Of a stretch of 31,515 nucleotides of DNA, positions 1-10,429 are shown in pieces (the stretch's first letter is position 1; each line of letters begins with the position of its first letter). The translations under genes were made by a program, and so were the position numbers. The stretch covers positions 117,784-149,298 of the forward strand of contig NW_003105601.1 of assembly GCF_000003605.2 (NCBI RefSeq). The letters run 5' to 3'. Origin of the DNA: Saccoglossus kowalevskii. Lineage: Eukaryota; Hemichordata; Enteropneusta; Harrimaniidae. The notes beneath the pieces are model-generated. The model worked only from the letters and a program-made list of their open reading frames with translations. It did not search any database and was not told the DNA's origin.

Positions 1-2
1 AT

Positions 3-1140
3 TTCTTTGATGAAATTAGGGACAATCGAAGTAAATCAAAGACAAATAAAGCCCCAGGACCAGATGGCATACCCACAGAATTTTGGAAAAATTCTCCCAT
101 AGAAATCCATGAAATGTTATTTGTTTTATACAACAAGGTATTCGACCAGGAAATTTTTCATAATGAATGGGGTAGGGGATTAATATTGCCTGTATACAAG
201 AAGGGAAACAAGGATGAACCCGGTAATTAAAGGAGTATTATGTTATTAAACGTCATAAGTAAAATTTATACAAGTATATTAAGTAATAGGTTAAATACCT
301 GGTTAAAACATTATAATGAAATTGTAGAACAAAGTGGTTTCCAGAAACATAGAAGCACATTGGATAATGTTTTCATTATACGTACTCTTGTGAAAAAATA
401 TGTCTTTCGGTTAAAAGGTCGTTTCTATTGTGCATTTGTAGACTATGAGTAGGCCTTCGATAGGGTAAATCAAATTATCCAAAACCGGTCTCAAAGGCAA
501 ATTATTTAATTCCTTATATTCAATGTACCAGCATGTAATGGCATCTGTGGAAACTCCCTAGGGGTAACTATTTACTTAAATATTCGTATGGGTTTGCAAC
601 AGGGCTCTGTGATTTCACCTCTTTTATTTTGTTTCTACATTAATGATCTTCATATAGCTTTTCGACAAGGTCATGAAACTGTAGTTTACCTGTGTGCTCT
701 GAAATCGTGTTACCTATTGTATGCATATGACCTGGCTCTGTTTAGTAGTACACCTATTCGTTTACAACGATTATTGGATAATTTGGTAGACTATTGTTCA
801 AGGTGGAGACTTACAGTGAACCTTAAGAAAACTAAAATTATTGTTTTTCGGAAAGGGGGTCGTTTAAAAAACAGTAAAAAATGGTTTTGGAAGGGTAAAA
901 GCATTGCAATTGTTTCAAAATATAATTATTTGGGGGTTATACTTTCCAGTTCTGGAAAGTGGTAACAGGCACAAAAATATGTTTCTCAACAGGCTAGTAA
1001 AGCACTTTTCTGTTTGGAATCAAAGTTTCAGAATCTGGGTGGTGTGCCACCTGATGTTGCATTTCGTATATTTGATTGTAAAATCCTCCTAATTCTCCTC
1101 TACGGTAGTGCTATTTGGGGCACACATTCTGATATTATAA
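3..1140 (+). pseudogene. LINE reverse transcriptase remnant
   Basis: RT domain of the LINE. Frame 3 (codons at positions divisible by 3) gives the fingers motif KAPGPDGIP at about 48-74; a TAA at 228-230 stands where the conserved N-Y-R-(S/G)-I tyrosine is expected. Motif A is readable as FVDYE-stop-AFDRVN, with a TAG at 450-452 replacing the usual lysine codon. The frame shifts near 480 (KTGLKGKLFN follows in the next frame) and returns before motif B, GLQQGSVISPLLF, at 591-629. Motif C, normally YADD, reads YAYD at 720-731, so the first catalytic aspartate is lost. Thumb sequence continues to an in-frame stop at 963-965 and a GSAIWG stretch near 1110. The loss of a catalytic Asp together with stops shows it cannot work. 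Confidence 0.92.
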
Positions 1141-1144
1141 TGAT

Positions 1145-1990
1145 GTGGAGAGAGTACACAATAAATTGTGTAAATATTTACTAAGTGTTAGTTTTGTTGC
1201 CACTAATTCCGCTGTTAGGGGAGAATTGGGACGGCACTATCTTAGAGTGTATGTAAATGTTGAAATTATTCGTTTTTGGTTAAAATTAACAAGTGATGTT
1301 TCTCCACATATTTTAAAAGAATCGTATAAATGTAAAATTAATATGGCAGGAGCAGGTACTATCTGCTGGGTTTTGACAGTTAAAATCTTCTCTATAAATA
1401 TGGTTTTGGACATATTTGGATTGACCAATATGTAAGTAATTCTATTGCATTCTTGGAACTGTTTAAACAGAGGTGCTTTGATATTTCCAGACAGGATTGG
1501 AGCTCTGTGAAATTAATAGAAGTCCCAAACTTGTAACTTATTGTAAGGTGAAACATGAATTACCATGTGAGAAATATCTCACAAATATTGGTCAGTCTTC
1601 TGCAATATACAGAAATGCGTTATGTAGATTAAGGATCTCGTTCCATGCACTACAAATTGAAAAGGGTAGGGCCAGTGGTACTCCACGTAACCAGAGGTTG
1701 TGTCCTTCTGGCTGTAGTGTAATTGAGGACGAATACCACTTTACATTAGTTTGTCCCAAAAATAACTCCCTAAGGTTAAAGTTTATTGCACAGTATTACT
1801 ACTCCCCACCTACAGAGATAAAGTTTATTTCATCATTTCAGAATCAAACCCCATATATACAATTAAACCTTGGTAAATTTATATTTTTTAGTTTTCAAGT
1901 ACGACAACTTATGCTTGGAAAGAACACTTATTATTTTTATAACTTAATTGTTATTATCGGCAAAAAGAAAAAAAAATACCTATTTTTATA
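1145..1990 (+). pseudogene. LINE C-terminal region with Cys/His cluster
   Basis: Continues the LINE after a frameshift. Positions 1145-1435 read ERVHNKLCKYLL...AVRGELGR, a stretch typical of the region downstream of the RT in this LINE type. A short piece in a third frame (about 1435-1495, ending QDW) bridges to the last open stretch at 1497-2003. That stretch carries RLRISFHALQIEKGRA followed by C-x3-C-x10-H-x4-C spacing (CPSGC...EDEYHFTLVC), the C-terminal Cys/His motif that such elements carry after the RT, presumably for nucleic-acid binding. Three frames in sequence, with no long shared frame, show indel decay. The last residues run into the A-rich tail, so the open frame to 2003 overstates the protein. 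Confidence 0.85.
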
Positions 1991-2003
1991 TATTTTCAAA
2001 TAA

Positions 2004-2454
2004 AAACTAAGAGTGATTTATATAAGCAGATCAACATATTTTTAACATCTTTGGTTTCCCACCAATTCCACAAAATTGTATACACAAATATGAGCACCTT
2101 TACTCGATATTGATTAACGCTAGTAAACTCTGTCGCTGATCCACGAGGTCGGATTTATTGAATTTATACATACATTAAATGGTGGAATACGTCACACTGC
2201 GACGACTATGATATGGGTTCCATGCAACGTATACAGTGTATGTGAACACTGGTTCATGATAATCAAATTTAAAACCTTGAGCGTGTTAGATTTAACCCAA
2301 AACTCCAAATTTGGCAAGTTTCTGCCTTCAGATATTGTGTTACATGAAATATTTAACAGCGGCAAACGAATAAATATTTAGGCATGAATTACTTTAGGTC
2401 TCATGCCACTAATCATTCAATGGCAATTTAAATGCCTAGCAAGAACCAATGAAA
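2004..2454. other. AT-rich intergenic stretch, nothing recognised
   Basis: No coding signal, RNA gene or clear repeat is seen between the LINE tail and the T-rich tract at 2466. Confidence 0.6.
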
Positions 2455-2790
2455 TTTTTTAAATATTTTTTTTTTCTCAGGTGCTCTCTTTTTGAGGGCG
2501 TAATCACCTGGGTCAGAAGTGAGACCAACATGTGGTCTTCTGTTTACTACTTAGCGGCTGTGTACCTGTGGGTTTATTCTGTGTGTATTTGGATGTTCTA
2601 ATCTTGGTGTTTTCCCAGTGATTTTTCTTGGTGCAATCCAAATACAGTAGGTGTGTCTTGTTTACCTGAGATTTGCAAGAGTTGGGCCAACATGTTAGTT
2701 TTTTCATATGGTTGATTACTGGCATGTTGATTTCCCATTTTTGAGCCATGTTTTCAACTTTCTTCATCATTTTCATATATCAATCTCGTC
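2455..2790 (-). mobile_element. Possible minus-strand retroposon with 3' hairpin and poly(A)
   Basis: Read on the minus strand, this stretch ends in a hairpin (CAGGTG at 2478-2483 pairing with CACCTG at 2505-2510) followed at once by a run of ten A (plus-strand T 2466-2475) and further A-rich sequence. A terminal hairpin next to an A tail is a usual layout for LINE or SINE 3' ends. An 87-codon open stretch lies inside (2776-2513, minus) but matches nothing I know and is near chance length. No tRNA-type A/B boxes or target-site duplication were found, so the 5' boundary near 2790 is a guess. Confidence 0.25.
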
Positions 2791-5700
2791 ATATGTTAAC
2801 ATTGTCGTCTATGGAAATTCAATTAGTGGTATGAACCCTTTATAGAATAGTAGAATCCTACACCAGCCACGATAAGGCCTGCTTTAGTTGTTTATTTTTT
2901 TTTTTACTTTCAGACACATCTCGATAAAATGAGAAATGAATCCATTATTCGGCATTTCAAATTTGGTTTTAATTTCCGAGGAAGTATATGCTACAATGGT
3001 GCAACAACTTTTTTCTCATAACACATTAGCCTACGAGTTAAATTTTACTTCGTTTAATACATAAAACTAGGATAGGAATAGAAATTTTACTATGCTTTAA
3101 AATATGTCTACAACTTAATTGAACGAATATATTGTATGTTTTCTTCTAATTAATTCGTGTATCATTGACATCAATATTTATTTTCGGACCAGTCACTGTG
3201 CTCGTTGTTATATTAAACTAGTATTTACTTTGCAATCGTTATTTTATCATTGTGTGTATAAGGGGCGGCTGACCATTAGATATACATTGCCAATTTGTCC
3301 ACATATGTGTGTCAGCAAGCATACACAGGTACGAAATATCAGTATGAAAATATTTACCTTACAATCCTTCCAGGTCATGTTGTCTTATGGCTCAGTGTTG
3401 TAGGGTATGTGACAATTAAATTGCCGTTCTGTTGTCACTCGGGACGCACGAGATCGGAATTGTATACTTATTTCAGACTTGTACACTGAGTATTACACAC
3501 ACGAGGAACAGTTCGTGTCTCCGTCGCTCTCTCAGCTGAGAGTGGCCTTTATTTCACCCCCACAGTACATAAGTTTAAATATGGTAAACATATTTTCAAC
3601 GGGCCGCTGATACAAACCAACGCCATATAAGATTACACTTAGCCAATCACATAGTAGAAGACATGAACATTTAGCCAATCATAGACACTTACGTTAACCT
3701 AATTATTAGCATATTACGCTGTCATCGCCTGAAATGCCGAACAGACATGACAAACAAGCGTGGTGGTTAAAGAATTAACAGCACTGGTAAATATATCTAC
3801 GGCATCCCCGGAAGGTCATCTTCTTGAATCTGTAAATCAATATAACCTGTATTAATTGTTCAAGTCGTAACACGTGAGTAAGTTTACACAGGGTGGATCA
3901 TTCGCTTAATTGCCGTTTACATACAATCGGATACGTGCCCATAGGCCCCGGTGTTGTCAGTTCGCGATACGTCTCTCGATATAATATGTATATCAATTAA
4001 AATAAATCAAAAATTGTTAAAATGCTACATACATGCTGGTAACGATGACATATGTAAAAATAACATACAAATATAATAAAAATACAACGATTATATTCGT
4101 TATGAAGGTACAATACTTTAATTTCAAGGCCCTACTGTCAGAGGGAGAGGTCGCCAGAAATCCACCTACCCGGATATTCAGTATCCGGTCCGGTCGCGTA
4201 TTGTTTCAAGCTTCTCACTGAATTACATTATAAACTCCCGACAAGCCCGCTTAATAACCACCGCTATTCAAACGCTATCGAATTGATATAAGAAGTTCAA
4301 TCATGGAGCAGTTTGCCCCGAGAGAGCGCCCTCTAAGAAACGGTGTAAGCAAACAATAGGCCACTTTTATAACCTCTAGGGGTCAGATTCACCCAACTCA
4401 ACTTACAGATCAAACATGCTTATCTTTTCCATTATTAAGATGCTTTCACATAGAGAGAATCTCGAACTCTTGCTGGAAGACATCATACTTTCTTAGAATA
4501 TGAAGTGTTCAATCGCAGATTATGAAGACCTAGAAACATGCTACAGTAATGATGTTTATATTGACATATCATGACGTAACCGAAATTTCAATTGCACAGT
4601 ACCCCTATACAGTGAAGTTATTACTAATTTGTTTGTTTTTTCAGCCTCAATTTCATGCGTTTATCAAGTTTTATAAATAATGTTGAAACATTCGGCCAAT
4701 CAACACAAGGGGAATGACGGTTTGGAACTCGTTTTGAAAGATTTGTTGCGTCAATGTTAACATAACTTGATGCATGTTGGTGGGGGCTATATCTAAATGA
4801 CTAGTGAGAAGACATAATAGCGTATTGTCGAAAAAAATATCGAAAAAAAAATTAAAAACGTAGTCGTAGTCATATAACTGGTTTCATTTCACCTTTTTAT
4901 TTCCAAACTAATAATAGAATATGCAACTTTACATAAGTATATATGATATAAATAATCTTTATCATTTTTTTATATAATGTTTTTTTATTATCATGGACGG
5001 CATGTATGATTCAAATTAATTCAAAACTGCATTCTGCAATTATAAATGATAGACGTTGTAAACGGCACCAGTCGATATATACATCATTACAAAATCCGCC
5101 ATATAAGAAGAACAATACATTGTGTGAACATACTAAATGCAGCGACAATGGAAGGCTTTAAAATCAGTTTTTTGTATCATGCTCCTCCCTACCTGTAACA
5201 AGAATAGCTTTAACAATTCTGTGAGAATCACTTAAAAAAGACAACAAAAACGAATTGTTTTGCTTTGATATATGATGTGTTCTCACTGAAGCTTGCTGAC
5301 ATTTTTATATAGGATGGTTGACAAATGAATAAATGGTATCCCGGATAAACGTAGTACTTGCTTTTGATTCCGTACCGAACAAAATAAAATGTTAAAGGCC
5401 ACGCTCGGATCGTCGTTCGGCGTTTTAATTTGGAAAACGAATGCAGACAATATATCTGAGACAGTTAGTCCGCTTTCACGTAATTCTGGAAATTATCAGA
5501 ATACAACTTTTTGTGCATCTGGATGTTACGAAATAAGTATCTGGATGTTACAAACTATTAACAAGAAACGTTTACAAGTTTCTCGTGACAAAACATCTGG
5601 AATACTATTCTCGTTCATGTATATTCAAACTCTGGCAATTAAATGTAACCATATATTCATGTATGTTGACTTTTGCTCTATGTATTTTAATTCACATTCA

Positions 5701-6120
5701 CTTATGTTGGAAAACACAACTTGATCTATATCGAACTTGTTTGTAAAATAAAACAAAGTCATTCAATTATTAGAAAACTATAGATCGATAATTTTAAAAA
5801 GTGTGCAAACTGCAATAATTTGGTAAATACGTGTTCATATTTATAGATTTCCATAAATCTGTGTTTTAACAAAAGTAGTACCATAAACCTGTGTAGAAAC
5901 TGAGTTCCAATTTGCAATTAACTTTTAAATCGAGATAAATTATTATAATTACACAAAATGTCTTTACATTGAAAAACAATTGCACGTATTTCTGAATGTA
6001 TCTAAAATAAACCCAGTTTATCAATGTATAGGACTTTTGTCTCCAGCGTTCAGGCTTGACATATGAGCTAAGCGTATACCATTCATTACCTCAACGTAGC
6101 GGCGGATGAATACACGCCCG
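2791..6120. other. Long AT-rich non-coding region
   Basis: No convincing gene. Small structures seen are a perfect 14-bp palindrome CTCTCAGCTGAGAG at 3529-3542, short A-run direct repeats near 4828-4855, and a 13-bp direct repeat ATCTGGATGTTAC near 5517 and 5540 inside a 111-codon open stretch (5389-5724) that is within chance expectation. Confidence 0.6.
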
Positions 6121-6518
6121 TTCACGCTAGTTTCAAAACAAAGTAAAGAAGTCCGGTGTCGAGAATATTCAAATATATAATGAGAGCGTCAGTATGTAAG
6201 TTCACTTCACTTAGAAATGACGATTTAAAATTAAATCCGCCATACATCACCACACACAAGTTGTAGTCAAAAATGAAAAAATATTTCGACCATTTTGAAA
6301 CAGTAAAATTCAGAACTGAGCTCTGAGGTACACAACATTCATTTATATCGAGTGTTTGCAACAGTAATCTTGACATTTTGTAAATGCTGTAAAAATATAC
6401 ACACATTTTAAGAATGCAATATAGGGCAGTACATACCTGAAAACAGTACACAACACAAATATAAGTGTATCGGTTGATTCCAGAACAACCACGTTTTAAT
6501 ATGCTACACAGAGAGCCT
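6121..6518. other. AT-rich stretch left of the minisatellite
   Basis: A 167-codon minus-strand open frame (6625-6122) spans this region, but its first ~25 codons come from the minisatellite and the rest is an unrecognised Cys-rich hydrophobic sequence. It is longer than expected by chance yet has no homology I can name and no initiation or splice context, so it is not called as a gene. Confidence 0.5.
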
Positions 6519-7421
6519 GCACAGTACACCACATGGCACCCAGAAAACGGCTCATCGCTTAGTGTCGAAAGGAAGCCAGCACACCACTCAGTGCCGAGAG
6601 GTCTGTACGCCACGTTCTGGGCCAATGATCCAGCACACCACTAGGTGCCGAGGATCCAGCTCATCGCTTAGTGCCGAAAGGAAGCCAGCACACCACTCAG
6701 TACCGAGAGGTCAGCACGCCACGTTTTGAGCCAATGATTCAGCACACCTCTTGGTGCCGAGGATCCAGCTCATCGCTTAGCGCCGAAAGGAAGCCAGCAC
6801 ACCACTCAGTGCCGAGAGGTCAGCACGCCACGTTCTGGGCCAATGATCCAGCACACCACTTGGTGCCGAGGATCCAGCTCATCGCTTAGTGCCGAAAGGA
6901 AGCCAGCACACCACTCAGTGCCGAGAGGTCAGCACGCCACGTTTTAAGCCAATGATCCAGCACATCACTTGGTGCCGAGGATCCAGCTCATCGTTTAGCG
7001 CCGAAAGGAAGCCAGCACACCACTCAGTGCCGAGAGGTCAGCACGCCACGTTCTGGGCCAATGATCCAGCACACCACTTGGTGCCGAGGATCCAGCTCAT
7101 CGTTTAGCGCCGAAAGGAAGCCAGCACACCACTCAGTGCCGAGAGGTCAGCACGCCACGTTCTGGGCCAATGATCCAGCACACCACTAGGTGCTGAGGAT
7201 CCAGCTCATCACTTAGTGCCGAAAGGAAGCCAGCACACCACTCAGTACCGAGAGGTCAGCACGCCACGTTTTGAGCCAATGATCCAGCACACCACTTGGT
7301 GCCGAGGATCCAGATCATCGCTTAGCGCCGAAAGGAAGCCAGCACACCACTCGGTGCTGAGACGTGAGCGTACCACACGTTGCAGACTGATAGCCAGCAC
7401 ACCACTTAGTGCCAAACTCGG
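6519..7421. repeat. Hierarchical minisatellite, 109-bp unit, about 8 copies
   Basis: A head-to-tail array with an exact 109-bp period: unit starts fall at 6547, 6656, 6765, 6874, 6983, 7092, 7201 and 7310, with a partial unit before and a diverged last unit. Each unit is itself four related monomers of about 29, 27, 27 and 26 bp, sharing a CCAGC-CA(C/T)C start and, in three of the four, a GTGCCGA core; the third monomer is the most diverged. Most units keep one GGATCC. Diagnostic variants recur five units apart (7092 resembles 6547 in CCACTAGG; 7201 resembles 6656 in GTACCGAG and TTTTGAGCC), suggesting a 545-bp higher-order block. The array is locally GC-rich. Because 109 is not a multiple of three, open frames through it are by-products. 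Confidence 0.95.
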
Positions 7422-7480
7422 TGGTGATTGTTTTGCTTTTCGAATGATTTTATTTAGCACATGCAAAATATTGATATCAA

Positions 7481-7603
7481 TTAAAGCGGGGATGTCGTTA
7501 CCTGCGCATGCGTCAGACGGCTATCGCGTGTCGTTTTTAGCGTGTGTTGTTATCGTCGCTAGGGACTCACCAGCGTACGCAGGTGGCGACCCTCCCGCTT
7601 TAA
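7481..7603. mobile_element. MITE copy A, 123 bp with TTAA ends
   Basis: A short GC-rich element with imperfect terminal inverted repeats of about 28 bp: the left end starts AGCGGGGATGTCG after TTAA (7481-7484), the right end finishes in CGACCCTCCCGCT before TTAA (7600-7603). The ends hold ACCTGCG and TGCGCATGCG. The interior CGTCGCTAGGGACTC resembles CGTCGCTATGAGTCC of copies B and C, so it belongs to the same broad family. It has no coding capacity; it would depend on a transposase elsewhere. A TTAA target suggests a piggyBac-type or other TTAA-targeting source, but this is inference. It lies 60 bp past the minisatellite. Confidence 0.75.
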
Positions 7604-7838
7604 TGCTAGAAGCATTATATTATTATTTAAAATCAAATAAACCATACTGAATGACATGGAAACAGCTTTTTTCTCGAAAAGATTAACTTTTTAACGAAAG
7701 GCAACACAGCGTACCTACCTTCACAAAGCAATGCCTAACAACTACTTCAACTGTACTCGATTTTTAACACTTTTGTAAATTTCAATACGCATTATTTTGA
7801 AAGCAATTACCCCATGTAAAACGCCCGGGTTTGCATTA

Positions 7839-7844
7839 TTTATT
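7839..7844 (-). promoter_or_regulatory. Polyadenylation signal for the 442-residue gene
   Basis: AATAAA on the minus strand (TTTATT on plus), about 107 nt downstream of the stop codon of the minus-strand gene. Position and sequence fit a normal animal 3' UTR; no cleavage site can be shown. Confidence 0.5.
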
Positions 7845-7950
7845 CACCAGAATATCGGGCGCCTTCATGCAGCTACACAGAGTAACTTAACTATTCTTTT
7901 TTTCACAATCCAATGTGGATCAAAGTTTGGGAAAAAACTTCAATTGTGAG

Positions 7951-9279
7951 TTACTCTTCCTCAACCTGAAAAACTAAGTTTCTTATTTTGGCGGTATCGT
8001 CAAATGGCATCTTCACTTCTTCCACTTCTCCGTCCACTTCCGGTGATCCTGAGTCCAATCGCTGCGATTCCTCTTCATTGGGATCCCCAGGTACCGGCAA
8101 CCAGTTGGGTTTGGCCCTTTCGCATTCATCAAGCCAGTTTTCAATTTCTTGTCGTTTATCTTCTGATAGAGTGTAGAGCGCATGCTCATATATATTCTGA
8201 TTTGTTGCTTCCCCGGAATAAACTTGTTCGTTGTCCGCACACTGTTCTAAGTACGAGTTCTTTCGTTTGATGTCTGTAACCGTCTTACAGGAGAATCCTG
8301 AGTCGTCGTTGATTTTCGTTGTTGTTCGATCTTCTTTCGATTTTCTTCGCAAGGAGTCGCTTTGTAGTTTACTTTTTCGGCGCATTTTTTTTGCCGATTT
8401 CGCGCTATTCGGCGGCGCTAGCATTCGCCTGCCAGCAGACGCCTTTCTCTCTTGTTGTTTCCGATATTCGTCTATATTCTGCTCCGTGAGTTTTAATCGG
8501 TAATTATCCACGGTTTCCACTTGTTTTGCATCGGACACTACAGAATTATGTTTCTTTATTTGCGGAAGTCTCGCAAGACTTTCTTTGTTTATTATTTTTG
8601 GCACAATTTGTTTTTCCCTTTTCTTCTTGTCGTGCTCGCGTCTTTCAATTGGCTCTAAAGTGCGCCTATAGAGGGAGTTCTTCTTCCAGGACCTGCGCAC
8701 AGGGTATGATGGGATAGGTGGAAAAGGTGGGTTTGTGGTTTGCTCAGCTCGATGGTTGAGCGAATCCTGGTTTGTGTAATCGACAACTAACGAAACTGAC
8801 AGTGAGTTGGTTTCCTTGTTATAATTGCTATAATTATTATTGTGGTCATGGTAACGATACGGTTTCCTTTTCTGATGTATTTGTTGCTTAGTGTCATTGA
8901 TGGGTGGCAAGTGAGAATCACTGTTGCTCCGAGAACGGGGCCTTTCGTTCTCTGTGTTTTCGTTCACTTCTTCAAACATTGACCAAGTTTGTCGAATGTC
9001 TGGTAATTTAGGAAGAGAGTCTTTCACGTTTTCCCGCTGTAATCGCTTACGCTTGGTCCCGTGTCGACGCCTGGCGGCTGCCAATCGATAAGTCTTGCTA
9101 TACAAGTGAACATTGGGCGATTCCTGAATCTGCGGCAGATACAGTCGTTCCTGGACGTCATTGAGAAAGTCTGATTGTGTTTTGACTTTTTTAACTTGGG
9201 CATTGGCTTTGGCCCAGGACCTAGCCCAGTCAGATGGCGATGACATCGTATTCAACACCCGCACGGAAGTAATAGCCAT
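7951..9279 (-). CDS. Unrecognised charged, probably disordered protein with LPxI-type motifs
   Basis: A 442-codon uninterrupted frame, far above chance in this DNA, so almost certainly real. Function unknown. It is rich in Lys, Arg, Glu, Ser and Asn and has no signal peptide or membrane segment, so a soluble intracellular protein is likely. Short proline motifs recur: LPQI (48-51), LPKLPDI (89-95), LPPI (124-127), FPPIP (186-190), VPKI (226-229) and LPQI (238-241). Strongly basic blocks occur at about 69-81, 194-222 and 279-314, an Asn/Tyr/His-rich tract at 141-158, a predicted helix around 367-390 (SEDKRQEIENWLDECERA), and a very acidic C-terminal tail. Two starts are possible: Met1 (9279) has C at -3 and G at +4; Met12 (9246) has A at -3. 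Acceptor-like sites at 9301-9302 and 9424-9425 suggest one or more upstream non-coding exons. The sequence could also be the last exon of a longer gene. Confidence 0.88.
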   Translation of the reverse strand: MAITSVRVLNTMSSPSDWARSWAKANAQVKKVKTQSDFLNDVQERLYLPQIQESPNVHLYSKTYRLAAARRRHGTKRKRLQRENVKDSLPKLPDIRQTWSMFEEVNENTENERPRSRSNSDSHLPPINDTKQQIHQKRKPYRYHDHNNNYSNYNKETNSLSVSLVVDYTNQDSLNHRAEQTTNPPFPPIPSYPVRRSWKKNSLYRRTLEPIERREHDKKKREKQIVPKIINKESLARLPQIKKHNSVVSDAKQVETVDNYRLKLTEQNIDEYRKQQERKASAGRRMLAPPNSAKSAKKMRRKSKLQSDSLRRKSKEDRTTTKINDDSGFSCKTVTDIKRKNSYLEQCADNEQVYSGEATNQNIYEHALYTLSEDKRQEIENWLDECERAKPNWLPVPGDPNEEESQRLDSGSPEVDGEVEEVKMPFDDTAKIRNLVFQVEEE

Positions 9280-9300
9280 TCGGACGAATCAAAATGAGAA

Positions 9301-9302
9301 CT
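9301..9302 (-). other. Candidate 3' splice site just upstream of the CDS
   Basis: On the minus strand TTTGTTTTCAG ends at 9301, so an exon could begin at 9300 with a 21-nt leader before Met1. A second, stronger acceptor, with a tract TTGTTCTTTCATTTTTCAG, ends at 9424. Either would give a 5' UTR exon upstream. No matching donor was identified between there and the putative promoter near 9.6 kb. Confidence 0.35.
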
Positions 9303-9559
9303 GAAAACAAATTTCTATGAAATTGTCCAAGTCGATGTGGACAATAAAGTAGAACGTATTAAACACTGGTATTGTTATTCGTTGTTGAAGTCATCCACAA
9401 AGAGGTCCTGCCAAATGTGGAATCTGAAAAATGAAAGAACAACAGAATTGCGCATTGATAAATAATTAGGTCACTTAATGAAATAGCGTGAGTAAAAGCT
9501 TGTTTTATTCGTTCATTATAGGGAGGGCTAAAACCAGTTATTGTTGACAGGTCACGTTT

Positions 9560-9620
9560 GAGTCGCGCCAATCAGTGAAATCATTGTAAGCGCGCCCTCA
9601 ACGTTATAAATATGGCAAAA
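9560..9620 (-). promoter_or_regulatory. Promoter-like patch upstream of the 442-residue gene
   Basis: CpG-containing block about 300 bp upstream of the CDS. On the minus strand it shows TATTTATAAC, then GGGCGCGC, then ATTGGCGCG (an inverted CCAAT box at 9568-9572, overlapping an E2F-like core). The order and spacing suit transcription towards the gene, but the call rests only on motif clustering. Confidence 0.3.
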
Positions 9621-9854
9621 TGTTCCGGATTTGAGTTCATTTGTTCTGTAGAGATGATAGAGTTTTCTGGCAATAATTAATAATTTGTTATTAATAATTT
9701 GTCAGCGTTAGATAGAAGTGGTGGATAAATTACAACCAGCAAATACTCTCCAGTTCAGTTTTGATGCTTGACGTGGGCGCTATTGCTTTCAATGGGCTTC
9801 GTGACCAAAACTAGAAAGTAGATTTTTATTGTTTAAAGCCTGTTAAAAATTTCT

Positions 9855-9996
9855 TTAAAAAATTGGGCGGTGGTCGTCGCGCAGCGCGTGTTCGAATTTC
9901 ATGTAAATAAACAATGTATTTTACACGCATTGTATACGTCGCTATGAGTCCGATATCGACCAGGACGCGGCACGAACGGCGACTGCCGCCATTTAA
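9855..9996. mobile_element. MITE copy B, about 142 bp
   Basis: Aligns with copy C over most of its length: both start GGGCGGTGGTCGTCGCG and share the interior TATTTTACACGC and CGTCGCTATGAGTCC followed by GACGCGGC. The right end (GACTGCCGCCAT) is an eroded inverted copy of the left, and TTAA lies outside each end (9855-9858 and 9993-9996). The left junction has several extra A/T bases. The right end read on minus gives AAATGGCGGC, a YY1-type core. Non-coding. Confidence 0.8.
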
Positions 9997-10429
9997 AATT
10001 ATTGTTGCTAGGTGTTGAGGAAAGAGACATAAATGTTAGTAATTATGGAAAATATATGTTGTGAAATATTATCAGTGGAATTAAGCAATGCCATATAAGA
10101 TACTTGAAAGTGGAAAGTTGAAACGTAAACTGAAACATGAATATTTGAATTGTTTGCCGAAAGAGGGCGCTGTATAAAAAGGACATATTGAGTAATCACA
10201 GAGCACGTTATCGAGTTTTACGCAATAACTAGATAAAGCTTTGCTCAATATTTCAGTGAAATGCAGCCCTGTAAATTGATGTAAAACGATTGGCCGTTGT
10301 TTCTAGTTGTATTCGCCACATGAGCCGGACTGGCGAGATATAGGCTGAAATTCTTCACGTCCAGTCTCAGGAAAAGAGTCCGACTAATCAGAATCGTACA
10401 AATTACATTTTACTTTTATACTTAACATT
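9997..10429. other. Non-coding stretch with one TATA-like site
   Basis: No gene seen. TATAAAAAG occurs at 10173-10181 after GAGGGCGC, but no open frame or splice donor follows that would support a promoter. Confidence 0.4.

Larger units (their letters stand above)
1..2003 (+). mobile_element. Decayed non-LTR retrotransposon (LINE), 5' end cut by the window edge
   Basis: The 3' two thirds of a LINE in sense orientation. Reading starts inside the fingers of the reverse transcriptase (KAPGPDGIP, EFWK) and runs through the palm and thumb into a C-terminal region with a Cys/His cluster, ending near an A-rich stretch at about 1962-1977 that may be the remains of the tail. The endonuclease and any ORF1 would lie left of position 1. 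The reading frame changes at least five times and carries several in-frame stops, so the copy is long dead. The motif order and the C-terminal RISxHxLxIExGR-like signature match RT-bearing LINEs common in marine invertebrates (general family knowledge); the clade (Jockey/CR1/I-like) is not resolved. No target-site duplication can be defined because the left end is missing. Confidence 0.93.

Noticed and set aside
5389-5724. 111-codon plus-strand open frame
   Set aside because: A few frames of this length are expected by chance; no family recognised.
6122-6625. 167-codon minus-strand open frame
   Set aside because: Starts inside the minisatellite, no recognisable domain, no promoter or splice context; only marginally longer than chance.
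6671-7107. Two 72-codon plus-strand frames with near-identical products
   Set aside because: They lie wholly in the 109-bp minisatellite and are two-unit repeats of each other; no other support.
6519-7421. CRISPR-like array
   Set aside because: The repeats are contiguous with no unique spacers, and the DNA is eukaryotic.
7988-8717. Plus-strand frames of 60-90 codons
   Set aside because: Shadows of the 442-codon minus-strand gene.
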